Part shown: one piece after another, positions 9,026-17,911 of the stretch
Layout of the letters: each line of letters begins with the position of its first letter
How positions within the stretch are numbered: position 1 is the first letter of the stretch
Assembly (NCBI GenBank): GCA_045645985.1
Contig: JAZRJV010000020.1
Coordinates: 1-64,000 of the forward strand
Origin: RGIG9060 sp045645985
GTDB taxonomy: Bacteria; Spirochaetota; Spirochaetia; Treponematales; Treponemataceae
DNA length: 64,000 nt
Reading direction: 5' to 3'
The notes under the pieces: generated by a model
The model's database searches: none
What the model saw: the letters and a program-made list of their open reading frames with translations, nothing else
Told to the model about the DNA's origin: nothing
Position numbers and translations under genes: made by a program

Positions 9026-10108
9026 ATGATTAAAATAAATACAAACTCTTTGGAATATATTTTAAAAGTCACTCCAGCAGAACAAAATATTATGTTAGTT
9101 GGCAGACATGGAATTGGGAAGTCAAAAATTATTGAAAACTATTTTAAAAGAAATGGATTTAAAGTTGTAAATCTTTTTCTTGGGCAAATAAGTGATCCAG
9201 GAGATTTAATTGGGCTTCCGCAAAAAAATGAAAAGTTAGGACAAACAGAATTTCTTTTGCCTTATTGGTTTCCAACTGATAATCAACCTATCGTTTTATT
9301 TCTTGACGAATTAAATCGCGCCCGACCAGAAGTTTTGCAAACAATTATGGATCTTACATTAAATCGAAAACTTGCGGGAAAATCTTTGCCAGAAGGAAGC
9401 CGAATTATTTCCGCGGTGAATAATGGAGAACAATATTCTCTTACCGAATTAGATCCTGCTCTTGTTTCTCGTTTCAATGTTTATGAATTTGTGCCTTCAG
9501 TTGAAGAATGGTTACATTGGGCAGAGTATGTTGGAATTGACAGAAGAATAATTTCTTTTATTCAAGAAAATCCAAATATGCTTGATGGAACTGAATATGA
9601 TAAATCAATAATGGGATTAGAACGAACTCCAGACCGAAGAAGTTGGGAACGCCTTTCAGATGTAATGCAAAATATGAGTGAAATTGGAAAATTAGAGTTA
9701 GATGTTTTTTCTGGAATTATAGGAGTTGCGGCCGCATCTCAATTTTATTCTTCAATTTCTGAACATCGAATTATTTCTGCAGTTGAAATTCTTAATTCAA
9801 AAAATTTTAATTCAATAAAATCTCAACTTGAAAATTATAAAATTTCAGAACTTGCAGTTATTAACGAATCAATTTTTTGCTTTTTGGATGTAGAAAATTA
9901 TGATTCAACTTCTGAAAATAAAATCCTTTCAAATTTAGAAAATTATTTTGAATTAATTAATAAAATGGAAAGTAAGGAACTTATTGCTCATTTTGTAAAT
10001 TTATTTGCAGGTGCAAATTATCCTCATGCAGTTACAACAATCGTAACAAAGTGTGAAAAAATTTATAACGCAATTCAAGACTTTATTTTAAAAATTGGTC
10101 AGAACTAA
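9026..10108 (+). CDS. MoxR-family AAA+ ATPase
   Basis: A 360-aa AAA+ ATPase. It has Walker A GRHGIGKS (26-33), Walker B LFLDEL (91-96) followed by the NRARPEVLQ segment typical of MoxR-type ATPases, and LDPALVSRF as the arginine-finger region. MoxR proteins pair with VWA proteins as chaperone-like remodelling machines; the next gene, whose ATG follows the stop directly, encodes such a VWA protein. I place the start at the ATG at 9026 because GAGG lies seven bases upstream; a TTG at 9014 in frame is less likely. Confidence 0.9.
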   Translation: MIKINTNSLEYILKVTPAEQNIMLVGRHGIGKSKIIENYFKRNGFKVVNLFLGQISDPGDLIGLPQKNEKLGQTEFLLPYWFPTDNQPIVLFLDELNRARPEVLQTIMDLTLNRKLAGKSLPEGSRIISAVNNGEQYSLTELDPALVSRFNVYEFVPSVEEWLHWAEYVGIDRRIISFIQENPNMLDGTEYDKSIMGLERTPDRRSWERLSDVMQNMSEIGKLELDVFSGIIGVAAASQFYSSISEHRIISAVEILNSKNFNSIKSQLENYKISELAVINESIFCFLDVENYDSTSENKILSNLENYFELINKMESKELIAHFVNLFAGANYPHAVTTIVTKCEKIYNAIQDFILKIGQN

Positions 10109-11623
10109 ATGAAAAAAAATATTTTACAAATAATAAATAAAATTACACAGTCTTGGTTTCTTTCTGAACCTTTGTTTTTTTCTACTTTTTGTACTCACGA
10201 TTTAGTTTCGAATGAAAAACTCAATGTTCCTTTTCGGACTGGAAAAAAGCGAATAGAATATTCTCCAAAAATTATCGAAAGTCTTAATGAAGATACAATT
10301 TCAGAATTATTAAAAATTGAAATATTTAGGATTTTGTTAAAACATCCATATCAGCGTCAGCCTATCGGTGCAAACAAAGCGTATCTAACAATCGCAAGTG
10401 ATATTTTACTAACTGCAAATTTTAATCTAAATGTAAAATTAGAAGGAGTAAATATTATTGAAGAACTTGCAATTAGATTATCACTTTTAAAAGATTCATT
10501 TTCACATAAAATAAAAGAACTTAATAATAAAGGTGATGTTTTTTATCCTGAACGATTAAAAGGATTTAATAAAATTAAAACAAACGAAATTCAAGATTTC
10601 TTAAATAAAAACGAAATAGAAAATTCACAAGACAAATTTATTTTTCTAAAAGAAGAAGATTCTGAATATTGTACCATCTTAAAAAAAAATGAAAATCATT
10701 CAACAAAAATTTATTCGTACAATGCACTTAAAGTTTTCTGGGAAAAAATTTTTACAAATGATTTTATTTTTCCAAAAGAACTTTGTTTTGAAGAATGGTA
10801 TTCAAAAATAATTTCTGTAATGAAATTTACAAATGAAAATTGCGACGAAGATTTTATGAAAAGTAAAACTTATTCCGATAATTCAGATGATGAAGAAAAC
10901 AAAAATGATAATAAATTACAAAATCTAGAAAAGCTATCTGAGTTATCTTCTCTTTGGGAAGAAGATGAAAAAACACAACAGCAAATCAACAACATAATTG
11001 ATGATGCAGAAAAATCTTCACAATGGGGAAGTATAGGTTCAAATATTCAAGAATTAATTAAAGCAAATAGAAAAGTTGAAATGAATTATGCAAGTATACT
11101 TCGACATTTTAATACTTCAATAATTTCTTCAAAAAGAAATCTTTCAAGAATGAAACCTAATCGAAGATTTGGATTTGACCGTTTAGGAAGTCGTTATTCG
11201 CTTTCGTCAAAACTTCTTATTGCAGTTGATATAAGTTCTTCGATTACGCAAGAAAATTTAGAATATTTTTTTTCTGTCATAAATCAATTCTTTCGATATG
11301 GCGTTGAACAAATTGATGTAATTTTGTTTGATACAACAATCCATGGTGAACCAATTGAAATGAAAAAACTTTTTAAGCAAATTTATATTGAAGGCAGGGG
11401 AGGAACAGATTTCCAACCTGTTGCAGATTTTTATTGTAGCCACAAAGAATATGATGGACTAATTTATTTTACCGACGGATTTGGTCCCCATCCAAAATTT
11501 AATGGAAGAAGTGATGTTAAAGTTTTATGGATATTTACTTCAAAGCATTGTTACGACAAAGGAATTAAATGGACAGAAAAACTTCCAAATAATAATGCAA
11601 CTTTTATTCCCTTACCTTATTGA
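10109..11623 (+). CDS. VWA-like protein with degenerate metallopeptidase domain (DUF2201 type)
   Basis: A 504-aa protein. The N-terminal part (1-150) matches the putative metallopeptidase domain of DUF2201 proteins, but its zinc-binding HExxH motif is not present; around residues 70-83 only the LLKHPYQRQ remnant is seen. After an acidic linker (250-300) comes a VWA-like domain with MIDAS residues DISSS (374-378), GGTD (431-434) and TDG (455-457). It starts immediately after the MoxR gene, so the two should form an ATPase/VWA pair. The intact MIDAS with lost peptidase residues suggests a binding rather than proteolytic role. Confidence 0.85.
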   Translation: MKKNILQIINKITQSWFLSEPLFFSTFCTHDLVSNEKLNVPFRTGKKRIEYSPKIIESLNEDTISELLKIEIFRILLKHPYQRQPIGANKAYLTIASDILLTANFNLNVKLEGVNIIEELAIRLSLLKDSFSHKIKELNNKGDVFYPERLKGFNKIKTNEIQDFLNKNEIENSQDKFIFLKEEDSEYCTILKKNENHSTKIYSYNALKVFWEKIFTNDFIFPKELCFEEWYSKIISVMKFTNENCDEDFMKSKTYSDNSDDEENKNDNKLQNLEKLSELSSLWEEDEKTQQQINNIIDDAEKSSQWGSIGSNIQELIKANRKVEMNYASILRHFNTSIISSKRNLSRMKPNRRFGFDRLGSRYSLSSKLLIAVDISSSITQENLEYFFSVINQFFRYGVEQIDVILFDTTIHGEPIEMKKLFKQIYIEGRGGTDFQPVADFYCSHKEYDGLIYFTDGFGPHPKFNGRSDVKVLWIFTSKHCYDKGIKWTEKLPNNNATFIPLPY

Positions 11624-11640
11624 TTAATTTGGAGATATTT

Positions 11641-12294
11641 ATGGAAGCTGAAAAAAAATTCAATCGCGATTTTTGGAATAATTTTTTTCTTGAATTAAAT
11701 CTTAAAAATAAAACAAAAGAAGAAGGAAAAGATACTCCAGAAAATTTTATTAACAAATTAGAAGAAATTGCAAATAGAAAAAATGTATCATTCTCTTATA
11801 AAATTTTTAAAGGTAGAATAACTGATGTAAAAGGTTCAATGCTTTTAACTAATAGCTTTGGAGAAAATTTTCAAATATATTTTACTGCAGAAGTTAGATT
11901 TGACAAAAATAAAATAAAAATAGTTTATGTTGAATTAAACAAATTATTTTCAAATAATAATGTAGAATTTTTAACGAATATATTTTTTCAGAATCTTCCA
12001 TACGAAGAAATTGAGATGCTTTTGGATTATTTGTATAATTACAAAGAAAATTACGAAGCTGAATTTATTAAATTTCAAAAGATGCAAAAAATGATTCAAC
12101 TAACTGAAACAACAATAAAATCTCTTTTGTATGAAAAGTTTAAAAATACAAAATACACTTGGAAAATTTCAAAGATTGTAAACAGTTCGGATATTTCATA
12201 TAAGATTACAGTTAATGAGTTTGATGAAGAAGTTTCAACTTTATTTGTAGCCCAAAAAGATTTAGTAAAAAAAATTACTGAATGGGAAATTTAA
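11641..12294 (+). CDS. Hypothetical protein, fourth gene of the helicase/MoxR/VWA unit
   Basis: A 217-aa protein that I do not recognise. It mixes helices and strands, is rich in K, E and N and has no membrane segment or metal cluster. The ATG at 11641 is preceded by GGAG at 11631; a TTG overlapping the VWA stop is the other option. It follows the VWA gene by 17 bases and ends three bases from a convergent gene. Position suggests a partner or cargo-recognition subunit of the MoxR/VWA pair, which is inference from neighbourhood only. Confidence 0.7.
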   Translation: MEAEKKFNRDFWNNFFLELNLKNKTKEEGKDTPENFINKLEEIANRKNVSFSYKIFKGRITDVKGSMLLTNSFGENFQIYFTAEVRFDKNKIKIVYVELNKLFSNNNVEFLTNIFFQNLPYEEIEMLLDYLYNYKENYEAEFIKFQKMQKMIQLTETTIKSLLYEKFKNTKYTWKISKIVNSSDISYKITVNEFDEEVSTLFVAQKDLVKKITEWEI

Positions 12295-12297
12295 AAA

Positions 12298-12936
12298 TTA
12301 CGGAATAATTGGATCTCCACAAAATTGTTTTCTTTTACAATTTTTACAATGTGCGCCCATCCAAACTTGGTCAAATTGATTAGATGCTTGTTTTACAAAT
12401 TCTTTGTTGTTTGATAAAACTCCTGCTTCGAAGTTTCGTGTGTTTGAACCTTTCATTCCCAATCCAGCACCAGTTAAATTTGCTGAACCTACATAAGCAG
12501 TTTTCAAATCAAAAATGATAATTTTAAAATGTACTCGAGGACAAATAATTCGTTCCATTCCTTCAATTAAGATAGGATATTTATCAAAATCTTCTCTAAA
12601 AGCTTTTCCAGGTTCTTTTGCATGAATAAGTCTAATTTCCACACCAGATTTTGCAAGATCAGAAAGTATTTCTAAAAGAGGTTTTGTTGAACGACCAGAT
12701 TTTACATATAAATCTTTTATATCGGCAGTTCCAATCCATAAAGTTTTTTTTACTGATTTGATTTTTTCGATAACTAAATCGTAATGGTCTTCATTTGCTA
12801 TATATTGAAATTCCAAAGTAGGTGAGGGTGAAGTAGATTTCTCTTTTTTTGCAACAACGGATTTTTTATTCTTTGGAGTTTTAGATATCTTATTTGTTGT
12901 CTTATTTTCATCTTTTGAGATTTTTCTTTTAATCAT
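12298..12936 (-). CDS. Phospholipase D-like protein with single HKD motif and C-terminal cysteine cluster
   Basis: A 212-aa protein with a basic, low-complexity N-terminus (1-38), then one PLD-family half: H136-x-K138-x4-D143, GSAN at 150-153 and E170. Enzymes with one HKD usually act as dimers, as in the Nuc/BfiI nuclease group. The tail has C197, C200 and C206, a possible metal site. It is transcribed alone, convergent with the VWA group and divergent from the DnaE-like gene. Likely a nuclease; a phosphodiesterase of another kind is possible. Confidence 0.8.
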   Translation of the reverse strand: MIKRKISKDENKTTNKISKTPKNKKSVVAKKEKSTSPSPTLEFQYIANEDHYDLVIEKIKSVKKTLWIGTADIKDLYVKSGRSTKPLLEILSDLAKSGVEIRLIHAKEPGKAFREDFDKYPILIEGMERIICPRVHFKIIIFDLKTAYVGSANLTGAGLGMKGSNTRNFEAGVLSNNKEFVKQASNQFDQVWMGAHCKNCKRKQFCGDPIIP

Positions 12937-12963
12937 GTTTTTAATATATCATAAATGTTTTTG

Positions 12964-12996
12964 TTGTCAACTTAAACTATTGTGTTAAAATTATAT
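12964..12996 (+). promoter_or_regulatory. Shared TTGTCAA-N20-TTATAT element upstream of the DnaE-like gene
   Basis: TTGTCAA at 12964-12970 and TTATAT at 12991-12996, in the same 27-base register as the other copies. It lies about 60 bases before the ATG at 13054. Confidence 0.6.
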
Positions 12997-13053
12997 TTAG
13001 TCTATCGCTATATGACAGAGTAAGTTGTTTATATTAGTTTATTAGGAGATAAA

Positions 13054-15312
13054 ATGGAAACTAAGACATTTAATGAAAACGAAAAATTTGTGGTATACGG
13101 GAAATATATTCCTTTAGATGTGATGTCAGATTTCTCAAGGAGAGAAAGTATTGCAAAAATTTCAGAATTGGTTAGTTATGCTAAAAGCAGTTACATAAAT
13201 GTATTAGCTTTAACAGATACAAATCTTGGTGGAGCAATAGACTTTTATCAACTTTGTTTAGATAATAAAATTAAACCTATAATTGGACAAAAACTAATAT
13301 TCAATAATATTTCTATAATTCTTTTATGTAAAGATTTTGATGCATATAAAATTCTTTGCAAATATTCAGTTGATTTTCAAAATACAAAAGATAATATTTT
13401 TTCTCTTAATAATTTATGTTTAACAAAAGATGAAAGTTCTCATTTTGTTTGTTTAGCAAATACATACAATTCTGAATTAGAAATTTTTTTTGGAAACGAT
13501 TTTTACACACAAGTTACTTTTTCTGAAATAAAAAATAATTCTTCAAAATTACAAAACTTAAATTTAAACCAATCTGTAATTACAAACACAGTTCGTTACA
13601 TAAAAGAAGACGAAAATGTTGCATTAAACCTTTTTAGAAAAAAATTTTGTAATATTGAATCAAGTGAAGATTTTGATAATTATTTTGTAAACGATAAATC
13701 TGAAATTGTTAAAACTTTAATGGATTCACCTAATAAAAAACTTTTAGATAATATTCATTCTATTATTGATAAAATATCATTTATTTTCCCTAATAATTTT
13801 TTTAATACAACAGAAATTTATAAAAGAATAATTGATAGTATTCCAGATATTGATGATTCAGAAAATTTAATACTAAATCTTTGTTTAAAAACTTTGGAAG
13901 AAAAGAAAAATGAATTTGAAGATTTAGAAGGAGCAAAATCTCGACTTGATTTTGAATTAAATAAAATCTGTAAAAATAATTGGCAAAAAGTATTTTTATT
14001 TTATCAGGAAATTATAAGTTGGTGTAAAGAAAATAAAGTTGCATTCAAATATAATCTAGGTTTACCAATGTGTTCTTTAGTTACTTATCTTCTCGGAATT
14101 TCGAATTTGAATCCAATGAAATACGGTCTTTTATATGAAAGATTTTTAAATCCAAACCGACTCTGTTTTCCAGAATTTGATATTCAATTTGATTATGAAT
14201 GCATGGAAGAATTGTTAAATCATTTAAAAGAAAAATATGGTGACGAAAGTATTTTAGGAATACCATATTATTATAGTGTATCGGAATACGATGGATTTTC
14301 AATCGCCGGTGAATACTTAAATTTAAAAGTAACTGATCCAATATTATTGAAACATTATTGTTGGCATTCTATGGAAATTTATAATAAACTTTGTCGAATA
14401 GCATATCCTTTGAAGGATGTAATTAATAATACAATATTATTCAATACTGAATTTATTGTAAAAGGGAAATCTGAAAATAGTTGTATCCCAGTTTTAAAAG
14501 ATGTAAACAGTAAATATTATTGTCCTTGTACTTCTACTATTTGTGAAAATAAAATTGGAATATTTAAAATCAATTTTGGCTTTGTCGAAAAATTTGATAT
14601 TCATAATGAGTTTATTGATTATATTTCCAAATCAACTGATAAAGAAATTGATGTCAATTCAATTCCTCTTGATGACGAAAAAGTTTTATCAGCTTGGAAC
14701 AAAGAAGCATATAAATATTGTCCACCAAAAAAACAAAAATTCGCAAGAAAAGTTTTAGAAACTTTTACACCAAAAAACTTTAATGACTTAATTATATTAA
14801 CAACAATATTACGCCCTGGATTAAAAGATTTTCGTCCATATCTTACTGATTTAATAAATTCAGAAGAAAATAAAAATCCAATTCCATTTTGTGAAGATAT
14901 ATTAAAAGAAACTTATGGAATACCTCTTTATCAAGAACAAATTATGCAAATTATATCAAAACTTACTTACTATAATTTAGGTGATGCAGATTTACTTCGT
15001 CGTGCACTTTGTAGTAAGAAAGAACAAGTTATAAGAGATAAAAAATTTAGATTTGTAAGTAATGTCTTGAAAAAAGGACTTATAACTTCAAAGGAAGAAG
15101 CAGAAGAAATTTTTGATGTGTTGGCTATTTTTACTCCTTATTCGGCACCCAAATTTTATTCTGCCTATCTAACTCAATCAATATATTACGATATGTATTT
15201 TAATCTTCACTATCATAATGAATGGAAAAACTTTTTAGCTGAATATAATTTAAGTTCTAGGGAATATTTATCACATTTTTATTATGGAAAAGAATCTTTA
15301 GTGGATTTATGA
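13054..15312 (+). CDS. Truncated, catalytically degenerate DnaE-like (DNA polymerase III alpha) protein
   Basis: A 752-aa protein that follows bacterial DnaE from the PHP domain to the fingers but stops before the tau/beta-binding and OB parts (full DnaE is about 1150 aa). The PHP-like part (12-83) keeps the LALTDTNLGGAIDFY and KPIIGQK segments but has lost the metal histidines. The palm has NPNRLCFPEFDIQF (367-379) where active enzymes have the form PDFDxDF, so one catalytic Asp is Q378. The third catalytic Asp (KFDFLG in E. coli) aligns with N507 in KINF. The fingers keep YGIPLYQEQIMQI (621-633) and LLRRAL. Ribosome site GGAG. Polymerisation is therefore unlikely; DNA or clamp-loader binding might remain. 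It stands alone under the shared TTGTCAA element. Confidence 0.85.
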   Translation: METKTFNENEKFVVYGKYIPLDVMSDFSRRESIAKISELVSYAKSSYINVLALTDTNLGGAIDFYQLCLDNKIKPIIGQKLIFNNISIILLCKDFDAYKILCKYSVDFQNTKDNIFSLNNLCLTKDESSHFVCLANTYNSELEIFFGNDFYTQVTFSEIKNNSSKLQNLNLNQSVITNTVRYIKEDENVALNLFRKKFCNIESSEDFDNYFVNDKSEIVKTLMDSPNKKLLDNIHSIIDKISFIFPNNFFNTTEIYKRIIDSIPDIDDSENLILNLCLKTLEEKKNEFEDLEGAKSRLDFELNKICKNNWQKVFLFYQEIISWCKENKVAFKYNLGLPMCSLVTYLLGISNLNPMKYGLLYERFLNPNRLCFPEFDIQFDYECMEELLNHLKEKYGDESILGIPYYYSVSEYDGFSIAGEYLNLKVTDPILLKHYCWHSMEIYNKLCRIAYPLKDVINNTILFNTEFIVKGKSENSCIPVLKDVNSKYYCPCTSTICENKIGIFKINFGFVEKFDIHNEFIDYISKSTDKEIDVNSIPLDDEKVLSAWNKEAYKYCPPKKQKFARKVLETFTPKNFNDLIILTTILRPGLKDFRPYLTDLINSEENKNPIPFCEDILKETYGIPLYQEQIMQIISKLTYYNLGDADLLRRALCSKKEQVIRDKKFRFVSNVLKKGLITSKEEAEEIFDVLAIFTPYSAPKFYSAYLTQSIYYDMYFNLHYHNEWKNFLAEYNLSSREYLSHFYYGKESLVDL

Positions 15313-15349
15313 TGTAAATTCGTGTAAAAAAAGTTAAAAAAAATGAAAC

Positions 15350-15368
15350 ACTATCACAGTTTGATAGT
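15350..15368 (+). promoter_or_regulatory. Operator ACTATCA-N5-TGATAGT, copy 1
   Basis: Seven-bp arms ACTATCA and TGATAGT around five bases, 50 bases upstream of the zinc-ribbon repeat gene. The same arms and spacing recur at 17852-17870. Confidence 0.5.
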
Positions 15369-15417
15369 CTACATAATATATTATTGATTTATATTTTTCT
15401 TAAAGGAGATAATAGTT

Positions 15418-15762
15418 ATGGCAAATTTTTATTGTAAATGTTGTGGGAAAAAATATTCTTCATTAACGCAACTCACAAGTTGTTCATGTTCAATGAGCTC
15501 AACAAGAAAACATGTTTTGTATGAGGGACCGGAACAAACAAATTATTATTGTGAATGTTGTGGGAAAAAGTATTCTTCATTAACGCAACTCACAAGTTGT
15601 TCATGTTCAAAGAGTTCAACAAGTAAACACATTCCTTATGAAGGCTCTGAAAAATCTCAATATTTATGTAAATATTGTGGGAAGAAGTATTCTTCATTAA
15701 CGCAACTCACAAGTTCTTCCTGTAGCAAAAGTCCAACTGGTAGACATTCACCAGCTAAGTAA
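15418..15762 (+). CDS. Small protein of three tandem zinc-ribbon-like repeats
   Basis: A 114-aa protein made of three near-identical units of about 38 residues, each of the form CxxCGKKYSSLTQLTS-S/C-x-CSxS(S/P)T-x4-H. The CxxC pair plus a later Cys and His can bind one zinc per unit. In unit 3 the first Cys of the second pair is Ser (TSSSCSKSPTGRH), which matches the single-unit form of this domain known from many small bacterial proteins, so units 1 and 2 look like later duplications. Nucleotide identity between units is also high, which indicates recent expansion. AAAGGAG precedes the ATG, and a strong terminator follows. Function is unknown. Confidence 0.8.
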   Translation: MANFYCKCCGKKYSSLTQLTSCSCSMSSTRKHVLYEGPEQTNYYCECCGKKYSSLTQLTSCSCSKSSTSKHIPYEGSEKSQYLCKYCGKKYSSLTQLTSSSCSKSPTGRHSPAK

Positions 15763-15778
15763 ATTTTATTAGAGAATA

Positions 15779-15808
15779 AAAGGCTATCAATTTATTTTGA
15801 TAGCCTTT
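15779..15808 (+). terminator. Bidirectional terminator after the zinc-ribbon gene
   Basis: Twelve-bp perfect stem, arms AAAGGCTATCAA (15779-15790) and TTGATAGCCTTT (15797-15808), with A and T runs on both sides. It serves the gene at 15418 and the convergent small gene at 15824. Confidence 0.85.
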
Positions 15809-15823
15809 CAATTATTTTTTGAG

Positions 15824-16042
15824 TTATAAATTTCTATTTATGGCATCATTAATCAAATCTGCAACTTCACCTAAATCTTTAGTTCTTAATGTACTATATC
15901 TTCTGGCGAATCCTAAAACTACACAAAATTCATTATGTATATTGATATATACAATTTTATCATCTGCTGTAGTTGACCATATTTTACTTCTATCTCCATT
16001 AAATATTTCAATAACTTTATCGAAGTAAAAAAAATCCTTCAC
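15824..16042 (-). CDS. Small hypothetical protein (72 aa, GTG start)
   Basis: A short protein with alternating strands and a C-terminal helix (DLGEVADLINDAINRN); no family recognised. Only a GTG start is available because a stop codon precedes it in frame, and there is no clear ribosome site, so the start is doubtful. It ends right at the bidirectional terminator and lies downstream of the WYL regulator gene, which supports a real gene. Confidence 0.5.
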   Translation of the reverse strand: MKDFFYFDKVIEIFNGDRSKIWSTTADDKIVYINIHNEFCVVLGFARRYSTLRTKDLGEVADLINDAINRNL

Positions 16043-16078
16043 ATATTATATTTTTAGGATATGCCACCTTTGTATTTT

Positions 16079-17119
16079 TTATTTTACCATTTCATACATG
16101 GCTGTAATTTCTTCTTTCCATCTTTTTACAAGTCGGGTAGGGGCGATAGGTTTTGCTTGTTGACCCCAACTTAATATCAACTGTAAAACTCTTTCAAATT
16201 GACTTGATGAAAAAATAATTGTCGTAGAATCTTTTGTTTCTTTGAAAGTTTGGTCATCTGCCCATTTGTGATTTTTAATCCATTCTTTAGCATAACCTGT
16301 AAATTTTATTTTGAACTTTTCAACTTTATTTCCATTGAAAGCTCCGAGTCGTCCACCTCCTGTATAATTATTGATTGCAAATTTTTCTGGTAACTGAAAT
16401 TTATCTTTTGTTACATAAATATCTGTCATGTAATTCAAATCATATAATAAACCATGGTCTGCGTATTCGCTATATGCAAAAAGATAGACGGAACCATTAT
16501 CTAAAATAAGTTGCAAAGGCCACACACTTCTAAAAGATTTTGTATCTGTGTAAGGTTTTGTGTATCTAAATTCAATTATACGATTTTCATTTATTGCTTT
16601 GTAAACTTCATTCCAATTTTCTGTATTGATGTTATATTCAATTTGTGGTGCTACAACAATTCTTCCAGTTGAAAAAACTGAATTATTTTTCGCTACTTCA
16701 GGTTGAAGAAAATAAATCAGTTTGGTTACGCTATCATAAAGAGGAGTGTTTTTATATTGTTGTAAAAGTCCTCTTAAACTTGCCACAAGTTCGATATTTT
16801 CTTTTGTTTTTTCTGAATAAAAATAATCTTCAAAAGTTGATTTTATGACATAACTTCCATTTTTTTGTTTTTCCTCAAGGATATTCATCTCTTTTAATTT
16901 TTTTATTGCACGCAAAATTGTAATGTTTGAGGTGTTAAAATATTTTTCAAAAAATTTTGAGTTATACTTGATTTCTGGATGTTTAGGAGCATCTCTTAAT
17001 ATTTGTAAAATTTCATAACAACGCTCATCAAGTTTTGGATCAACAGTTTGTTCTCGTTCCATTTCTTCTTTGCGTAATTGTTTTTGTCTTTTTTCTTCTT
17101 CAGAAAGTGCTTTACTCAT
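16079..17119 (-). CDS. WYL-domain transcriptional regulator
   Basis: A 346-aa protein with a basic helical N-terminus (1-30), a winged helix-turn-helix region (30-95, YNSKFFEKYFNTSNITILRAIKKLKEMNIL), a WYL domain (about 170-255, including PLQLILDNGSVYLFAYSEY) and a WYL C-terminal domain ending in a helical segment. WYL regulators sense ligands, often nucleic acid or nucleotides, and control defence genes. A TATAAT box lies about 12 bases before the ATG, so the mRNA has a very short leader. It is flanked by two identical palindromes (15350 and 17852), which are candidate binding sites. Confidence 0.85.
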   Translation of the reverse strand: MSKALSEEEKRQKQLRKEEMEREQTVDPKLDERCYEILQILRDAPKHPEIKYNSKFFEKYFNTSNITILRAIKKLKEMNILEEKQKNGSYVIKSTFEDYFYSEKTKENIELVASLRGLLQQYKNTPLYDSVTKLIYFLQPEVAKNNSVFSTGRIVVAPQIEYNINTENWNEVYKAINENRIIEFRYTKPYTDTKSFRSVWPLQLILDNGSVYLFAYSEYADHGLLYDLNYMTDIYVTKDKFQLPEKFAINNYTGGGRLGAFNGNKVEKFKIKFTGYAKEWIKNHKWADDQTFKETKDSTTIIFSSSQFERVLQLILSWGQQAKPIAPTRLVKRWKEEITAMYEMVK

Positions 17120-17174
17120 AATAATATTATATCCTATTTTTTGTAAAAGTATACTGAAATTTTAGTAAATAAAT

Positions 17175-17804
17175 TTATATTTTTTCATTACCAAAAAATA
17201 AAATCTCTGGAAGTTGAGTAAAAAGATTATTTGCATTTGAAAAATTATGATCTGTATTTTTAACATTTACAAATTCAATTTTATCAGATTCTAATTCGTA
17301 AAAAAATTTAACTAATGAAAACGAAGGATCATTACTTCCATAAACGAGATACATTTTTTCTCCATCAAATTTTTTTATTCCAGAAATAATTTTATCAGGA
17401 TTTATCATCAACGGACCATTTATGCAACATAATTTTGAAATTTTGGGATACTTATATGCATTCATGATTCCAAGGGCTGCGCCATTAGAGTGTCCAAAAT
17501 AATAAATTTTATAGTTTATTAAATTATTACTTTGAGCATATTTATCAATAAATTTCATTTCTGCATCAAAATCGTTTTTATATCCATTGGGATTTGAAGC
17601 ACAAATTACAGTACAGTTATGTTTTTCATTTAGAAGTTTTGCAATTTTCAAATATATATTGTTGTAACCATAACAAGTTCCTTTCAATCCACTTTTGATA
17701 AATACAATAATATTATTTCCACGAATAATTCCATATTCAACAAGTGAATTATCAAGTTGTGTTATACTTTCAATTTTATCAAAGTCATAATTTTCTTTGT
17801 TCAT
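17175..17804 (-). CDS. Alpha/beta hydrolase, putative
   Basis: A 209-aa protein with the hydrolase nucleophile elbow GHSNG (104-108, Ser106) and likely triad partners D159 (YGSNDPS) and H186 (NTDHNFS). The length fits small serine hydrolases. Substrate is unknown. AAGGATG precedes the ATG. It is encoded just upstream of the WYL regulator in the same direction, and a palindromic operator lies 48 bases before its start, so hydrolase and regulator may be co-controlled. Confidence 0.75.
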   Translation of the reverse strand: MNKENYDFDKIESITQLDNSLVEYGIIRGNNIIVFIKSGLKGTCYGYNNIYLKIAKLLNEKHNCTVICASNPNGYKNDFDAEMKFIDKYAQSNNLINYKIYYFGHSNGAALGIMNAYKYPKISKLCCINGPLMINPDKIISGIKKFDGEKMYLVYGSNDPSFSLVKFFYELESDKIEFVNVKNTDHNFSNANNLFTQLPEILFFGNEKI

Positions 17805-17851
17805 TTATTCATCCTTAATAAAATTTAATAGGTATATTATATCATAAGTAG

Positions 17852-17870
17852 ACTATCATTTTATGATAGT
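17852..17870 (-). promoter_or_regulatory. Operator ACTATCA-N5-TGATAGT, copy 2
   Basis: Same seven-bp arms and five-base spacing as at 15350. It lies between the hydrolase gene (minus strand) and the zinc-ribbon microprotein (plus strand). Confidence 0.5.
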
Positions 17871-17911
17871 GTTTTATGTTAAATAAAATTTTTTTTGAAT
17901 TTGTAAAAATT

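Noticed and set aside
12298..15312. Idea that the PLD-like protein and the DnaE-like protein form one system
   Set aside because: They are divergent with separate promoters and only the DnaE-like gene has the shared element; no direct support.
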